This document shows positions 15,259 through 24,362 of a stretch of DNA of 64,000 nt, one piece after another. Positions within the stretch are counted from its first letter, which is position 1; the number at the start of each line of letters is the position of its first letter. This DNA is from JAJDTT01 sp965116695. Lineage in GTDB: Bacteria; Acidobacteriota; UBA6911; RPQK01; JAJDTT01. Position numbers and translations under genes: made by a program. The notes beneath the pieces are model-generated. The model was not told the origin of the DNA. It ran no database searches and saw only the letters and a program-made list of their open reading frames with translations. The stretch spans positions 682,001 through 746,000 of the forward strand of contig OZ220706.1 of the NCBI GenBank assembly GCA_965116695.1, read 5' to 3'.

Positions 15259-17777
15259 AGCGCTACCTGCTTCACACCCTGAAGACGCGCCTCCGGGCGG
15301 GCCGGTCGCTCTATCTTCTGACCGTCTTCGGAGTCGCCCTGGGCGTCGCCTCGGTCCTCTCGGTGCAGATCATCAACCTGAGTGCCGTGGCCGCATTCCG
15401 GGGAGCTCTCCGGGCCGTGGGATCGGAAGCGGATCTCACCGTCCGGGGCTTGAACCGCACACTGCCGGAGAGCCTCTTTCCGGAGGTGCTGGGCACCCGC
15501 GGCGTCCGGGGAGCCTGGCCGGTCTACCGGCTGGACGTGGCGGTGAAGGGACCGGATTCGTTGCTCCTGGAGGTGATGGGCATCGATCTTCTTTCTCCGG
15601 CTTCGCGGGAGAGTCTGGAGCTGCTGGGCCGGGAGAAGGCGTCGGAAGGCTTGACCCAACCCGGTTGGACGGCCGTGACTCCCGAGCTGGCCCGGGCCCA
15701 GGGCTGGTCCTTGGGAGATTCCATCGAGGTGTCCTGCGGTCCGCGGAAGGCGCGCCTGGTTATCGGCGCCCTGGTGGACTTCGCCCGGGTCACCACCCTG
15801 GCCGGGGCCAAGCTGGCGGTCATGGACATCTCCCAGGTCCAGGGCCTGCTGGGCCGGCCGGGCGAGTTGCACGAGATCCATGTCGAGGCGGAGGTTGAAG
15901 ATCGCGCGGATCTCAAGGCGCTACTGGAACGACGCCTGGGTCCGTCGGTGGAGGTGCTGACTCCGACGCAGAGGGAGGACGAGGCGGCCGGCCTTCTGAG
16001 CGCATTCCGCCTGAACCTGACGGCGCTGAGCCTGATCAGCCTTTTCGTAGGCAGCTTCGTCGTCTACACGAGTTCCCAGGCCCTTCTGGTGCGCCGCAGG
16101 CGCGAGTTCGGAGTGCTTCGGGCCGTGGGAGCGACCCGGGCGCAGCTATTGGGACTCATCGCCTTCGAGGCGGCCCTGGTGGGGGCGCTGGGAGTGGTCC
16201 TCGGAACCGGCTTGGGCTACTGGGCCGCCCGGGCCAACGTGGACGCCGTCAGCGCCACCCTGACCCAGGTCTATCTCCTGAACGAGATCACCTCCCTCCA
16301 GGTTCCCCCGTGGGTCTACCTGGCGGGAGCCGCGGCCGGCATGGGCGCCTCGCTGGCCGGGACCCTCCTCCCTGCCCTGGACCTCTGCCTCTCTCCTCCC
16401 CGATCGCTCCTCTCTTCCCGGCTCCTGCAGGGAAGGGTGAGAACCTCGGCGATTCCCCTGGCTCTGGCCGGGACCGGGATTCTGGCGATGGCGTCGGTCT
16501 GGCACCGGTTTGCCGCGGACTGGCGTCCGGCCGGCTTTGTTCTGGGCATCGCTCTGCTGGTGGCGATCCCGCTGTTCACTCCCATCCTGGTCCGGGCGGC
16601 GTCGCTGCTGCCCCTATCCGGACTCGGCGTCCGATACGGGTTCCGATCCCTGGCCGGACGCTGGACCACAACTGTCTTCACGGCCTCCTCCCTGGCCATC
16701 GCGGTCAGCATGATGGTGGGCGTCACCCTCAAGACCAGCAGCTTCCGGGAGACCCTGGAAGTCTGGCTTCGGACCTCGGTCCAGGCCGACATCTACGTCA
16801 AGACCGAGTCCTGGAGAGGAAGAGGCGACGAGACCGCCCTGGGCCCGGAGCTGATTTCCCAGTTGTCCCGGACCAAGGATGTCGTGGCCTTCGACCGCTA
16901 CCGGAGGCTGACGGTCCGATCCGGCGGCGAGCGCATCTTTCTGGCCGGCGTCGAGACCGGTCTTCCCGGGGGCGAGGCTCGATTCCCGCTGGTGGGAGGA
17001 GATCCGGATGCCGTCTACCGGAAGTTCCGGGAGGAGGGCGGAGCCCTGGTCGGGGAAACCCTGGCCCGGCGGCGCGGCCTGGAGCCGGGGGACCATCTCC
17101 CCCTGGTCACTCCAGGCGGTGAGAGGCGGGTTCCCATCGCCGGCATCTACTACGACTATCAGCCCGGAACGGGTCTGGCCGTGGTGGGGCTGGAGACCAT
17201 GGGGCGGCTCTTCGGCCCGGGGCCCGTCCACAGCGTGGCCCTCTACCTGGAGCCCGGAGCCGACACCGGCGAGACCGTCGACCGCCTCCGGGCGGCGCAC
17301 GCGGGTGATTCGCTCCTCTTTCGAAGCAACCGGAAACTGCGCCAGGAGGTGATGGAGATCTTCGACCAGACCTTTGCCGTCACCCGGCTCCTGCAGGGGA
17401 CGAGCCTGCTGATCGCCGTCGCGGGCATCATATTGACGCTGTTGGTGCTGGCGCGGGAGGAGTCGGCCGAGCTCGCCCTCTACCGGTCCCTCGGCGCCCG
17501 GCGGTCGCAGCTCTTCCGGATCTTCGTGGGCAAGGGGCTGGGCATGGGGGTCGCCGGGCTCATTCTGGGCCTTGCCGGCGGGGTCGTCCTGGCGGGCATC
17601 CTGGTCTTCGTCATCAATCGGGCCTACTTCGGGTGGACCATCCAGATTCACTGGCCCTGGGGAACCGTCCTGGTCCAGTCGGCGACCATCCTGGCGGCGG
17701 CGGTGCTGGCAAGCCTGTATCCGGCGCTGGCGGCCAGCCGGACGCCGGCGACACAGCTCAGCCGGGAGGATCTTTAA
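15255..17777 (+). CDS. ABC transporter permease with two FtsX domains
   Basis: 840 residues. The N-terminal anchor helix (about 16-38) is followed by a large periplasmic domain (about 40-245), three helices of the first FtsX domain (about 250-375), a short central pair of helices, a second periplasmic domain (about 500-700) and three more helices ending at 830. RRRREFGVLRAVGATRAQLLGL and SAELALYRSLGARRSQL are the coupling helices of the two FtsX units. This double layout is typical of single-gene permeases (YbbP-like) that pair with a LolD-type ATPase. The substrate is unknown; the following gene suggests a link to a secreted lipid- or carotenoid-type hydrolase. Confidence 0.85.
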   Translation: MKRYLLHTLKTRLRAGRSLYLLTVFGVALGVASVLSVQIINLSAVAAFRGALRAVGSEADLTVRGLNRTLPESLFPEVLGTRGVRGAWPVYRLDVAVKGPDSLLLEVMGIDLLSPASRESLELLGREKASEGLTQPGWTAVTPELARAQGWSLGDSIEVSCGPRKARLVIGALVDFARVTTLAGAKLAVMDISQVQGLLGRPGELHEIHVEAEVEDRADLKALLERRLGPSVEVLTPTQREDEAAGLLSAFRLNLTALSLISLFVGSFVVYTSSQALLVRRRREFGVLRAVGATRAQLLGLIAFEAALVGALGVVLGTGLGYWAARANVDAVSATLTQVYLLNEITSLQVPPWVYLAGAAAGMGASLAGTLLPALDLCLSPPRSLLSSRLLQGRVRTSAIPLALAGTGILAMASVWHRFAADWRPAGFVLGIALLVAIPLFTPILVRAASLLPLSGLGVRYGFRSLAGRWTTTVFTASSLAIAVSMMVGVTLKTSSFRETLEVWLRTSVQADIYVKTESWRGRGDETALGPELISQLSRTKDVVAFDRYRRLTVRSGGERIFLAGVETGLPGGEARFPLVGGDPDAVYRKFREEGGALVGETLARRRGLEPGDHLPLVTPGGERRVPIAGIYYDYQPGTGLAVVGLETMGRLFGPGPVHSVALYLEPGADTGETVDRLRAAHAGDSLLFRSNRKLRQEVMEIFDQTFAVTRLLQGTSLLIAVAGIILTLLVLAREESAELALYRSLGARRSQLFRIFVGKGLGMGVAGLILGLAGGVVLAGILVFVINRAYFGWTIQIHWPWGTVLVQSATILAAAVLASLYPALAASRTPATQLSREDL

Positions 17778-17781
17778 CCGG

Positions 17782-18894
17782 ATGCCATTTCTTGCCGGTG
17801 CTCTGGTTGTTCTGAGTCTGTTGGCGACAACCCTCGAGTGGAAGCCGGCGCGCTCCGATTACACCTGGTCCTTCCCCCGGGATCACTGGGCCCGGACCGG
17901 CTATCGCACGGAATGGTGGTACTTCACGGGCCACCTGCGGACCCGCGGCGAGACCCCGCGCCGGTTCGGCTACCAGTTCACCTTCTTCCGGGTCGGGCTG
18001 CAGCCCGAATCTCCGCCGTTGGACTCCGCCTGGACGGCCCGGGACGTCATCATGGGGCACGCGGCGCTGACCGACCTGGCGAACAGGCGGCATCTCTTCA
18101 CGGAGATCCTCTATCGCGCCACACCGCTGCTGGGGGAATTCGGGGACGGTTCATCTTCGCTCATCGCCTGGAGCCGGCCTCCCGCCGGCAGTTCCCGGCG
18201 CTGGAGCCTGCACTGGAACGGCGAGGGCTTCGACCTCGCCGCTTCGGACCAGGGCCGGGAACTTTCCTTCCGCCTCACGACCCGCGGGACCAAGGGCCCG
18301 GTTTTCCAGGGTCCCAACGGCTACAGCATCAAGGGAGGCGAGGAGGGCGCCGCGAGCCAGTACTACAGCTTCACCCGGATGGCGACCCGCGGCCGGGTTT
18401 CCATCGGAGGGGAGGAACACGCGGTGGAGGGCGTCTCCTGGATGGACAAGGAGTTCGGGTCCAATCAATTGGGAGCCCGTCAGATCGGATGGGACTGGTT
18501 CAGCCTGCAGTTGGACGACGGCCGCGACCTGATGCTCTATCTTCTGAGGGATCGCCGCAATCAGGTGGATTTCGCCAACGGGACACTGATATCCATGGAG
18601 GGGCGAACCCGGTACCTGGGATCAAAGGAGTGGTCGGTGCGCGCCACCGGAGCCTGGACCAGTCCCCACAACGGAGCACGCTATCCCGCCGGGTGGCGGG
18701 TGCGGGTCCCGGACGAGGGTCTGGAGATGGTTTTGACGCCGGAGGTATCCGACACGGAGAACGTCAGCCGGCTGCTGCCGGGGCTCGCCTACTGGGAGGG
18801 CCCCGTGAGGATCGAGACGGCAGGAGGCGTCCGGTTGGGACAGGGGTACGTGGAACTGACCGGATACGCGGAGCGGAGCCGGCCGGCTCTCTGA
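17782..18894 (+). CDS. CrtC/AttH-like lipocalin-fold hydrolase, exported
   Basis: 370 residues from an ATG just behind the permease stop; upstream codons are shadow. A short hydrophobic N-terminus (residues 3-16) may be a signal or anchor. FPRDHWARTGYRTEWWYFTGHL is split here into its diagnostic part, the WWYFTGHL motif of carotenoid 1,2-hydratase/AttH proteins. GVSWMDKEFGSNQL and DWFSLQLDDGRDLMLY complete the double lipocalin domain. In many genomes this family follows a LolCDE-type ABC pair, as here, though its general role is unclear. No carotenoid genes are nearby, so the name CrtC should not be read as function. Confidence 0.82.
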   Translation: MPFLAGALVVLSLLATTLEWKPARSDYTWSFPRDHWARTGYRTEWWYFTGHLRTRGETPRRFGYQFTFFRVGLQPESPPLDSAWTARDVIMGHAALTDLANRRHLFTEILYRATPLLGEFGDGSSSLIAWSRPPAGSSRRWSLHWNGEGFDLAASDQGRELSFRLTTRGTKGPVFQGPNGYSIKGGEEGAASQYYSFTRMATRGRVSIGGEEHAVEGVSWMDKEFGSNQLGARQIGWDWFSLQLDDGRDLMLYLLRDRRNQVDFANGTLISMEGRTRYLGSKEWSVRATGAWTSPHNGARYPAGWRVRVPDEGLEMVLTPEVSDTENVSRLLPGLAYWEGPVRIETAGGVRLGQGYVELTGYAERSRPAL

Positions 18895-18933
18895 AGCCGG
18901 CGGACACCCACCGCGATTAGAGATTAACTCGAG

Positions 18934-20574
18934 ATGTCCACCATAGACTGGGTCATCGTCCTGGGCCTGAACCTGCTGGTCTTCGGCTACGGACTGGTGC
19001 GTTCCCGCGAAACCAAGACGAACCTGGACTGGTTCCTGGGCGGCCGCAGCCTGCCGTTCTGGATCGTGGCCATCTCCCTGTTCGCCACCTCCGTCGACAG
19101 CGGCGACATCGTGGGCGTCAACGGGATGACCTATCTCGAGGGCATGTCCGTCCTGACGACCTGGTGGCTGGGCGTGGTGACGGGATACATCATCGCCGCC
19201 TTCTTCGTGTTGCCTCCCATGTACCGGGCCGGGTTGTTCACCAATGCCGAATATCTCGAGTATCGCTTCGGCCCCGCGGCCCGGGTAATCAGCGCCCTGG
19301 TGCAGTTCCAGTACCGGACCAACATCCTGGCGGGAATCGCCATCTCCCTGCAGTTGACGCTCACCCTGGTCATGGGACTCGACGAACTCTCGGCCTGGAC
19401 CGCCGTGGCGGCATTCGCAGGGATGGCCACCCTGTACTCGGCCCGGGGAGGACTCAAGACCATCGCCTGGGTCGACGCCCTCCTCACGGTCGCCATGATC
19501 ACGGGAATCCTGGTCTTGTGGACCGTGCTCTGGAACGTGGCCGGGGGTTGGTCGGGCGCCATGGAGAAACTGGCTCTCAAGGGAGGAGCCGAGCTGCCCC
19601 GTTATCTGCTCCACATCGGGATCTCCCGGCCGGGCAGTCCGGACCCGCTGGTGGTGACGGCGGCCTGGCTCATCATCGGAGCCGCCTACCCCATCGTGAA
19701 TCACAGCGAGACCATGAAGCTGTTCGGCGCCCGCTCTCTTTGGGACGTGAAGATGTCGGTCCTGGTGGCCGCGGGAATGACCATGATCCTGATGTACTTC
19801 AACGGGACCCTGGGAATCCTGGGCCGGGCCGTCTGGCCCGAGACCCTTCAGCGGCCGGACCAGATCTATCCCCTTCTGGTGAACGAGTTCCTGGGACCGG
19901 GGCTGAAGGGGATCGTCGTGGCCGGAGTCATCGCAGCGGCGATCACCACGTATGAGGGGATCGGCTCGGCCCTGGCGGCCCTCTGCACCCGGGACATCTA
20001 CGCCCGCCTCTTCGTCCGGGACCGGGAGGACAGCCACTATTTCCGGGTCAGCCGCTGGGTGACCCCCTTCGTCATCGTCGCCTCCTTCGCCTACATTCCC
20101 TTCATTCTCCGCTTCGAGAACATCGCCGGTTTCTTCATCCGCGTCACCAGCGTGTTTGTCATTCCCCTGATGACCGTCTACTTGATGGGGGTCTTCACGC
20201 GAGTCCACCGGAGGAGCGGGAGCATCGGCCTGGCGGTCGGTTCGGGTTACGGCATCCTCGCTCTGGTGGGGGCCGGCCTGGACCTCTTTCCGGTCTGGTT
20301 CACCGACAAGTTCGCCGCCTACGTCTGGAGCATCGTCGCCACCTCGGGCGCCATGATCCTGACCTCGTTGTTTCTGGGCCGGGATCCTGCGTCTTCCCTG
20401 CCCCGGGGACAGGTGGGCGGCTGGCTCGACCGGTCCCGCCAGGGCGTGCCGGACCTGGTGGATTCCCCCTTCGAGGAGCACGGCCGCACGGTTCCGTTGT
20501 GGGCCCGGCCCAATCTCTGGGCCGGCCTGGTGATGGCGGCTTCCCTTCTGCTGGTCTTCTACGTCTTCTGGTAG
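18934..20574 (+). CDS. Sodium/solute symporter (SSS family)
   Basis: 546 residues with about 13 membrane helices spread over the whole length. The N-terminal TNLDWFLGGRSLPFW and SLFATSVDSGDIVG segments and the GGLKTIAWVDALLT loop are hallmarks of the SSS family (PutP, SGLT, PanF). These carriers bring in sugars, amino acids or organic acids with sodium. The last helix follows a hydrophilic loop (about 480-520), an arrangement seen in sugar-type members. It converges with the phytanoyl-CoA dioxygenase gene 13 bases away. The substrate is not deducible. Confidence 0.85.
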   Translation: MSTIDWVIVLGLNLLVFGYGLVRSRETKTNLDWFLGGRSLPFWIVAISLFATSVDSGDIVGVNGMTYLEGMSVLTTWWLGVVTGYIIAAFFVLPPMYRAGLFTNAEYLEYRFGPAARVISALVQFQYRTNILAGIAISLQLTLTLVMGLDELSAWTAVAAFAGMATLYSARGGLKTIAWVDALLTVAMITGILVLWTVLWNVAGGWSGAMEKLALKGGAELPRYLLHIGISRPGSPDPLVVTAAWLIIGAAYPIVNHSETMKLFGARSLWDVKMSVLVAAGMTMILMYFNGTLGILGRAVWPETLQRPDQIYPLLVNEFLGPGLKGIVVAGVIAAAITTYEGIGSALAALCTRDIYARLFVRDREDSHYFRVSRWVTPFVIVASFAYIPFILRFENIAGFFIRVTSVFVIPLMTVYLMGVFTRVHRRSGSIGLAVGSGYGILALVGAGLDLFPVWFTDKFAAYVWSIVATSGAMILTSLFLGRDPASSLPRGQVGGWLDRSRQGVPDLVDSPFEEHGRTVPLWARPNLWAGLVMAASLLLVFYVFW

Positions 20575-20587
20575 GTCGAGGAGCTCT

Positions 20588-21418
20588 CTACCCGCCGGTT
20601 TCCACCCAGTGCCGGAGCAGGGGCCGGACCGTCTCGGGCAGGGACTGGAAAACTTCCCGTTTGACCAGCGGCACCAAGTAGGGTTTGCCGTTGGTCTCGG
20701 CCACGATTCGGGCATGGTCGTCGGTGCCAAGCAGCACCGGATTCAGGTTGATCCACCAAGGGGCATAGCGGACCACCGCCGCGACCCGCGCCTCGAGGCT
20801 CAGCACGGGAGCCGCAGAGTGCCAGATGCGGCTGTCGAACAGGAGCAGGCTTCCGGCGTCCCCGGTCACCTGGACCTCCGCGGCATGGGGCGCGCCGCGA
20901 TCGACGCCGTTGTCTCCCGTCGGGTTGTTGGGAGAGCGATGGCTTTTCGGCACCACAAAGGTGCCGCCCGTCTCGGCCGTGAAGGGCGTGAGCATGAAGA
21001 TGCCGGTGAGGACCTGGACGGAATCGGGATAGGGTGCGGGAATGTGGGCGGCATTGGTCTGGTTGAAGGGCCAGTCCGCGTGCCAGACGCGGTCGCGATG
21101 GCCCGGGTCGCTGATCAACCCGCCGAGGGAGACGATCCGGGTGTAGTCTCCCCAGAGCCGCTCGATGATGGCCAGGACCCTCGGGTCCGCCAGATAGGGG
21201 GCGATGGTCTGGTCCAGGTTGATGAGTCCCACCACCGCCCCGCCCCGGGTGGTGACCCTGGCGTCTTTGGCCACGAGCTTGGCCTCCTCGGTCTTCAAGG
21301 AACGGGCCCGGGCGGCCAACACGTTCCGCCGGACGGTGTCCACCCGGCCGGCGGGAATAACGTTGTCCAACAGGAGCCACCCGTCTTCATCCAACCTCTT
21401 CAGCAGGGACTCGACCAT
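20588..21418 (-). CDS. Phytanoyl-CoA dioxygenase family protein
   Basis: 276 residues from the ATG with AAAGGTGG upstream; a longer frame starts at 21571 but its first 51 residues look non-coding. The Fe(II) ligands are WHAD (His-x-Asp) and the distal His in SRIWHSA; an Arg follows in AAVVRYAPWW for 2-oxoglutarate. Flanking GTFVVPKSHRSPNN is typical of the family. These enzymes hydroxylate lipids, osmolytes or natural products using oxygen and 2-oxoglutarate. No partner gene clarifies the substrate. Confidence 0.85.
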   Translation of the reverse strand: MVESLLKRLDEDGWLLLDNVIPAGRVDTVRRNVLAARARSLKTEEAKLVAKDARVTTRGGAVVGLINLDQTIAPYLADPRVLAIIERLWGDYTRIVSLGGLISDPGHRDRVWHADWPFNQTNAAHIPAPYPDSVQVLTGIFMLTPFTAETGGTFVVPKSHRSPNNPTGDNGVDRGAPHAAEVQVTGDAGSLLLFDSRIWHSAAPVLSLEARVAAVVRYAPWWINLNPVLLGTDDHARIVAETNGKPYLVPLVKREVFQSLPETVRPLLRHWVETGG

Positions 21419-21621
21419 GAAAACCACCTTTCGACTGGGCGATTCATTCTTCCAGACCGCAGCGCCCCTGCGCAAGAAGAGGCGAGTGAGAGAAGAACTG
21501 GCCTGACGGCAACGATTGAAACTCGTCTTTTTTGGAATGCAATCGTTAACTACAGACAGGGACTCAAACACAGGTTCGAGATCCGGAGGGTGAGGGTTCC
21601 GGCCCCAGGAGTAGTGAGGAG

Positions 21622-22140
21622 ATGAAGAACCAGGAATACCACAATCTTCTTTTCCAGGTCCGTATTTCGATTTGCTACCATGCCAGACGCCTGTTCTTCT
21701 TCCAGGTTCTCAGTCGGTGGAGCAACGTCCCGTTGTTGCTGCTCGGCGCCGGAACGGCTGCGCTTGCGGTCCAGGACGGTTCCCGGTGGAATCTCGGAGC
21801 GGGACTGGGGATTGCGCTTGTCTCCATTCTGAAGCTCGGTCTCGTTTCTGAAGACAAGATGGCCCAGCATGCCGAGTTGCGCCGGGACTACACGGTGCTC
21901 GCCAATCGACTCTACGCCAGTTCCTCCCGGAAGACGGTCAAGACCGTCTTCGAGGATAATATGGACCTGGATTTCCAGGCGCCTCAGGGGAAGTACATCG
22001 TCTGGGCGCTCTGCCACAACACCCTGCTGCGGACAATGAACCTGGCCGGCAAGAAAGAACCGATTGCCGTGGCTTGGTGGCAACGGCCGACGGCCCACTT
22101 TTTCGATCTCGGGATAAAGCGGCTCTCCAAGAGGCGTTGA
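21622..22140 (+). CDS. Two-TM SLATT-like membrane protein
   Basis: 172 residues. A short basic/aromatic N-terminus (YHARRLFFFQVLSRW) leads into two adjacent membrane helices (about 37-52 and 58-73), then a long amphipathic cytoplasmic part (KMAQHAELRRDYTVLANRLY) and a C-terminal LCHNTLLRTM block. This layout resembles SLATT-type two-TM effectors of nucleotide-sensing conflict systems, but no sensor gene (SMODS, SLOG) adjoins it, so the assignment is tentative. A decayed second copy of the C-terminal part lies 330 bases downstream. Confidence 0.5.
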   Translation: MKNQEYHNLLFQVRISICYHARRLFFFQVLSRWSNVPLLLLGAGTAALAVQDGSRWNLGAGLGIALVSILKLGLVSEDKMAQHAELRRDYTVLANRLYASSSRKTVKTVFEDNMDLDFQAPQGKYIVWALCHNTLLRTMNLAGKKEPIAVAWWQRPTAHFFDLGIKRLSKRR

Positions 22141-22143
22141 GAG

Positions 22144-22262
22144 CCTGCCGTGGCCCCGTCCGTATCGTAGGGGCGACTAGGCCACGCCGAACCGCTCTCC
22201 GTTTTCGACCCGCGGCCCTGTCCGTATCGTAGCGGCGACCCTTGTGTGTTTGGTGCCAATAC
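22144..22262. repeat. Two partial copies of a composite repeat
   Basis: Two head-to-tail copies share GTCCGTATCGTAG(G/C)GGCGAC. The same sequence occurs inverted at 43838-43877, where the hairpin is complete. Here both right arms are degenerate. Confidence 0.6.
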
Positions 22263-22469
22263 ATCCTTTACAGGGTGTGTCAGGACATCCTTTACAGGTT
22301 AGTCCTGGACCGGGCGGTGTGGATTTCTCCTAGCCTCCTCGAACATACTGGAGATCAACGCAGCCTTGTGAGCGCCGAGGAGACGACCCCGGCGGGGAGA
22401 CCCACCCGGCGGGCGGCCAGGAAGGCGGCTGCCTCCGGGGAAAAGGCCGCAACCGCGGAACCCCCCGTC

Positions 22470-22655
22470 ATGCAAGTGCTCGACGTGCTCTGCCACAATG
22501 AACTGCTGCGGGCAATGGGTTGTGCCGACGGGAAAGAACAGGTTGCCGTGACCCGGTGGCACCGGCAAACCGCCCACTTTTTCAATTTTGGGACGCACCG
22601 CCTCGCCAAAGGTGGCTGGGAGTCTGCCCTTGCGGCATGCTCCCGATCTCAGTAA
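22470..22655 (+). pseudogene. Decayed second copy of the SLATT-like protein C-terminus
   Basis: The 60-odd residues from ATG 22470 match the end of the 21622 gene: LCHNELLRAM against LCHNTLLRTM, and TAHFFNFGTHRLAK against TAHFFDLGIKRLSK. The two membrane helices have no counterpart upstream; that part of the frame is low-complexity. It is therefore probably a relic of a tandem duplication, although a short expressed protein cannot be excluded. Confidence 0.55.
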
Positions 22656-22861
22656 CGGTCTTCCAAGACCACCAGGGGAAAACCGGTCCGTGCTCGAACC
22701 CCAATGCACTCGTGCCAGCGTTCCGTTCGTTTCCCTAAAGTCTCACAGGTAATGAACCCTCCCAGCGGGTGGACGTCACCGACCGGGTGCTGAAGGCCAA
22801 GTGCTGGTGATGGCGGGCATCGAGTTCGACCGACCGTTCACCGTTCCAGTTGGAGAAACAC

Positions 22862-23566
22862 ATGGCAGAGAAAAAGGTCGCGGTCGTCACCGCTGGCGGA
22901 AGTGGCATGGGAGCTGCAGCGGCGCGGAGGTTCGCCGCTGACGGATTCGAGATCTCCATCCTTTCCTCCTCCGGCAAGGGAGAAGCCCTGGCAAAGGAAC
23001 TCGGCGGCGTCGGTGTAACAGGCTCCAATCGATCCAACAACGACCTGAAGCGCCTCGTGGATCTCACCATGGAAAGGTGGGGCCGGATCGACGTGTTGGT
23101 GAACAGCGCGGGACACGGTCCGAGAGCGCCGATACTCGCACTCTCGGATGATGACTGGCACTTGGGGATGGAGGTCTATTTCCTCAGCGCCGTTCGCCCG
23201 GCACGCCTGGTGACTCCCATCATGCAGCGTCAGAAGCGTGGTGTGATCCTCAATATCTCCACCTTCGCCGCGTTCGAGCCTGAACCTGCCTTTCCCACCT
23301 CCGGGGTGTTCCGGGCCGGATTGGCGGCGTTTGCCAAACTGTTTTCGGACCAGTACGCCGCGGACAACATTCGCATGAACAATGTTCTTCCCGGGTTCAT
23401 CGACAATTTTCCCGTGAATCCGGAGTATCAAGACCGCATCCCGCTGCGGCGCTACGGTACGACGGAAGAGATTGCAGATGTCATCTTCTTTCTGGCCACC
23501 GACGGCGGCGGGTACATCACGGGACAGAACATTCGGGTCGATGGAGGCATCACCCGATCCGTCTGA
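22862..23566 (+). CDS. Divergent SDR protein lacking the Tyr-x3-Lys pair
   Basis: 234 residues from ATG 22862 with TGGAG six bases upstream. The nucleotide loop TAGGSGMGAAAA, the NSAGHG strand, the NIS strand and the C-terminal GQNIRVDGG place it in the SDR fold. Where the catalytic YxxxK should be the sequence is TSGVFRAG, so Tyr and Lys are replaced by Val and Gly. Related proteins with the RYAADNIRMNNVLPGFI-type segment are known, but their chemistry is not clear to me. It is followed after 15 bases by a second unusual SDR, so the two may form a heteromer. Confidence 0.8.
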   Translation: MAEKKVAVVTAGGSGMGAAAARRFAADGFEISILSSSGKGEALAKELGGVGVTGSNRSNNDLKRLVDLTMERWGRIDVLVNSAGHGPRAPILALSDDDWHLGMEVYFLSAVRPARLVTPIMQRQKRGVILNISTFAAFEPEPAFPTSGVFRAGLAAFAKLFSDQYAADNIRMNNVLPGFIDNFPVNPEYQDRIPLRRYGTTEEIADVIFFLATDGGGYITGQNIRVDGGITRSV

Positions 23567-23581
23567 TCGGGGGAACTTCAG

Positions 23582-24298
23582 ATGAAAGTGATCCTCGTCG
23601 GAGCATCCGGCAAGATCGGTCGAGGGGTCGACAGGGCCGTATCCGCCGATCATCGAGTGGTTCGAGTCGGTCTGGTCGATGGCGACGTCCAATGTGACTA
23701 CACCGATCCGGAGTCGGTGCGAAGCATGTTCGCGGCAGTGGGAAGCTACGATGCGCTGGTGTCGGCCGTGGGCGCCGACAGTCGGTTCCTCCCGTTCGAG
23801 GAATTGGCCGATGATGACTTTCGCTACGGCTTCGAACGGAAGTTCCTGTCCCAGATCCGGTTAATGAAGTTGGGGCAACCGACGATTCGAGACGGCGGCT
23901 CGTTTACGTTGACCAGCGGATTCCTGAGCCACTACTCGTACCGCAAAGGTATCGCCACGGGACCGTTCAATTCGGCGCTCGAAACCTATGTGGAACACAC
24001 GGCCCGGTTTTGGCCTCGCGGCGTTCGAGTCAACGTCGTCAGTCCGGGGCCCGTGGTTGAGCCTGGACATGAACGACGGGGGGCGGTGACCGCGGAGCAG
24101 TGCGCGGAGGCTTATGTCCGGGCCATCGAGGGAACCATGTCTGGCCGGGTCCTGCGCGTTTGGGGAGGGTTCCCGGTTCCGGAGTCGCGGGGGAAGGCGA
24201 TTTACGGTCGGCGAATCGGGGCGGCGATCTCCGATCGGCGAATTCCAAAGACACAGCAGGGCGACAAGCGAACGGGTGAAGGAAGAATGGGGGACTAA
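23582..24298 (+). CDS. Short-chain dehydrogenase-like protein with extended tail
   Basis: 238 residues. The N-terminal VILVGASGKIG is an NAD(P)-binding loop, and the middle resembles compact short-chain dehydrogenases (LTSGFLSHY). The usual Tyr-x3-Lys is not obvious: FNSALETYVEH occupies the place. Family-like sequence ends near GGFPVPESRGKA (residue ~206). The last ~30 residues are Arg/Gly-rich and are encoded by repeat-like DNA, with the TAA stop sitting in the loop of a dispersed hairpin. The tail is therefore likely a late addition. SD: GGGGGAACTTCAG upstream of ATG. Confidence 0.72.
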   Translation: MKVILVGASGKIGRGVDRAVSADHRVVRVGLVDGDVQCDYTDPESVRSMFAAVGSYDALVSAVGADSRFLPFEELADDDFRYGFERKFLSQIRLMKLGQPTIRDGGSFTLTSGFLSHYSYRKGIATGPFNSALETYVEHTARFWPRGVRVNVVSPGPVVEPGHERRGAVTAEQCAEAYVRAIEGTMSGRVLRVWGGFPVPESRGKAIYGRRIGAAISDRRIPKTQQGDKRTGEGRMGD

Positions 24299-24313
24299 AA
24301 GTCCCCCCTCCTA
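24289..24313 (-). repeat. Dispersed hairpin element
   Basis: Stem GGGGGAC, loop TAAAA, stem GTCCCCC, then CTCCTAAT. On the minus strand it reads TTAGGAG-stem-TTTTA-stem. The loop holds the stop codon of the preceding gene. Confidence 0.75.
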
Positions 24314-24362
24314 ATCCGGTGTAGACTAGGCGCCACACGCTTCCGGTTCGGGGCGGAAAGGA

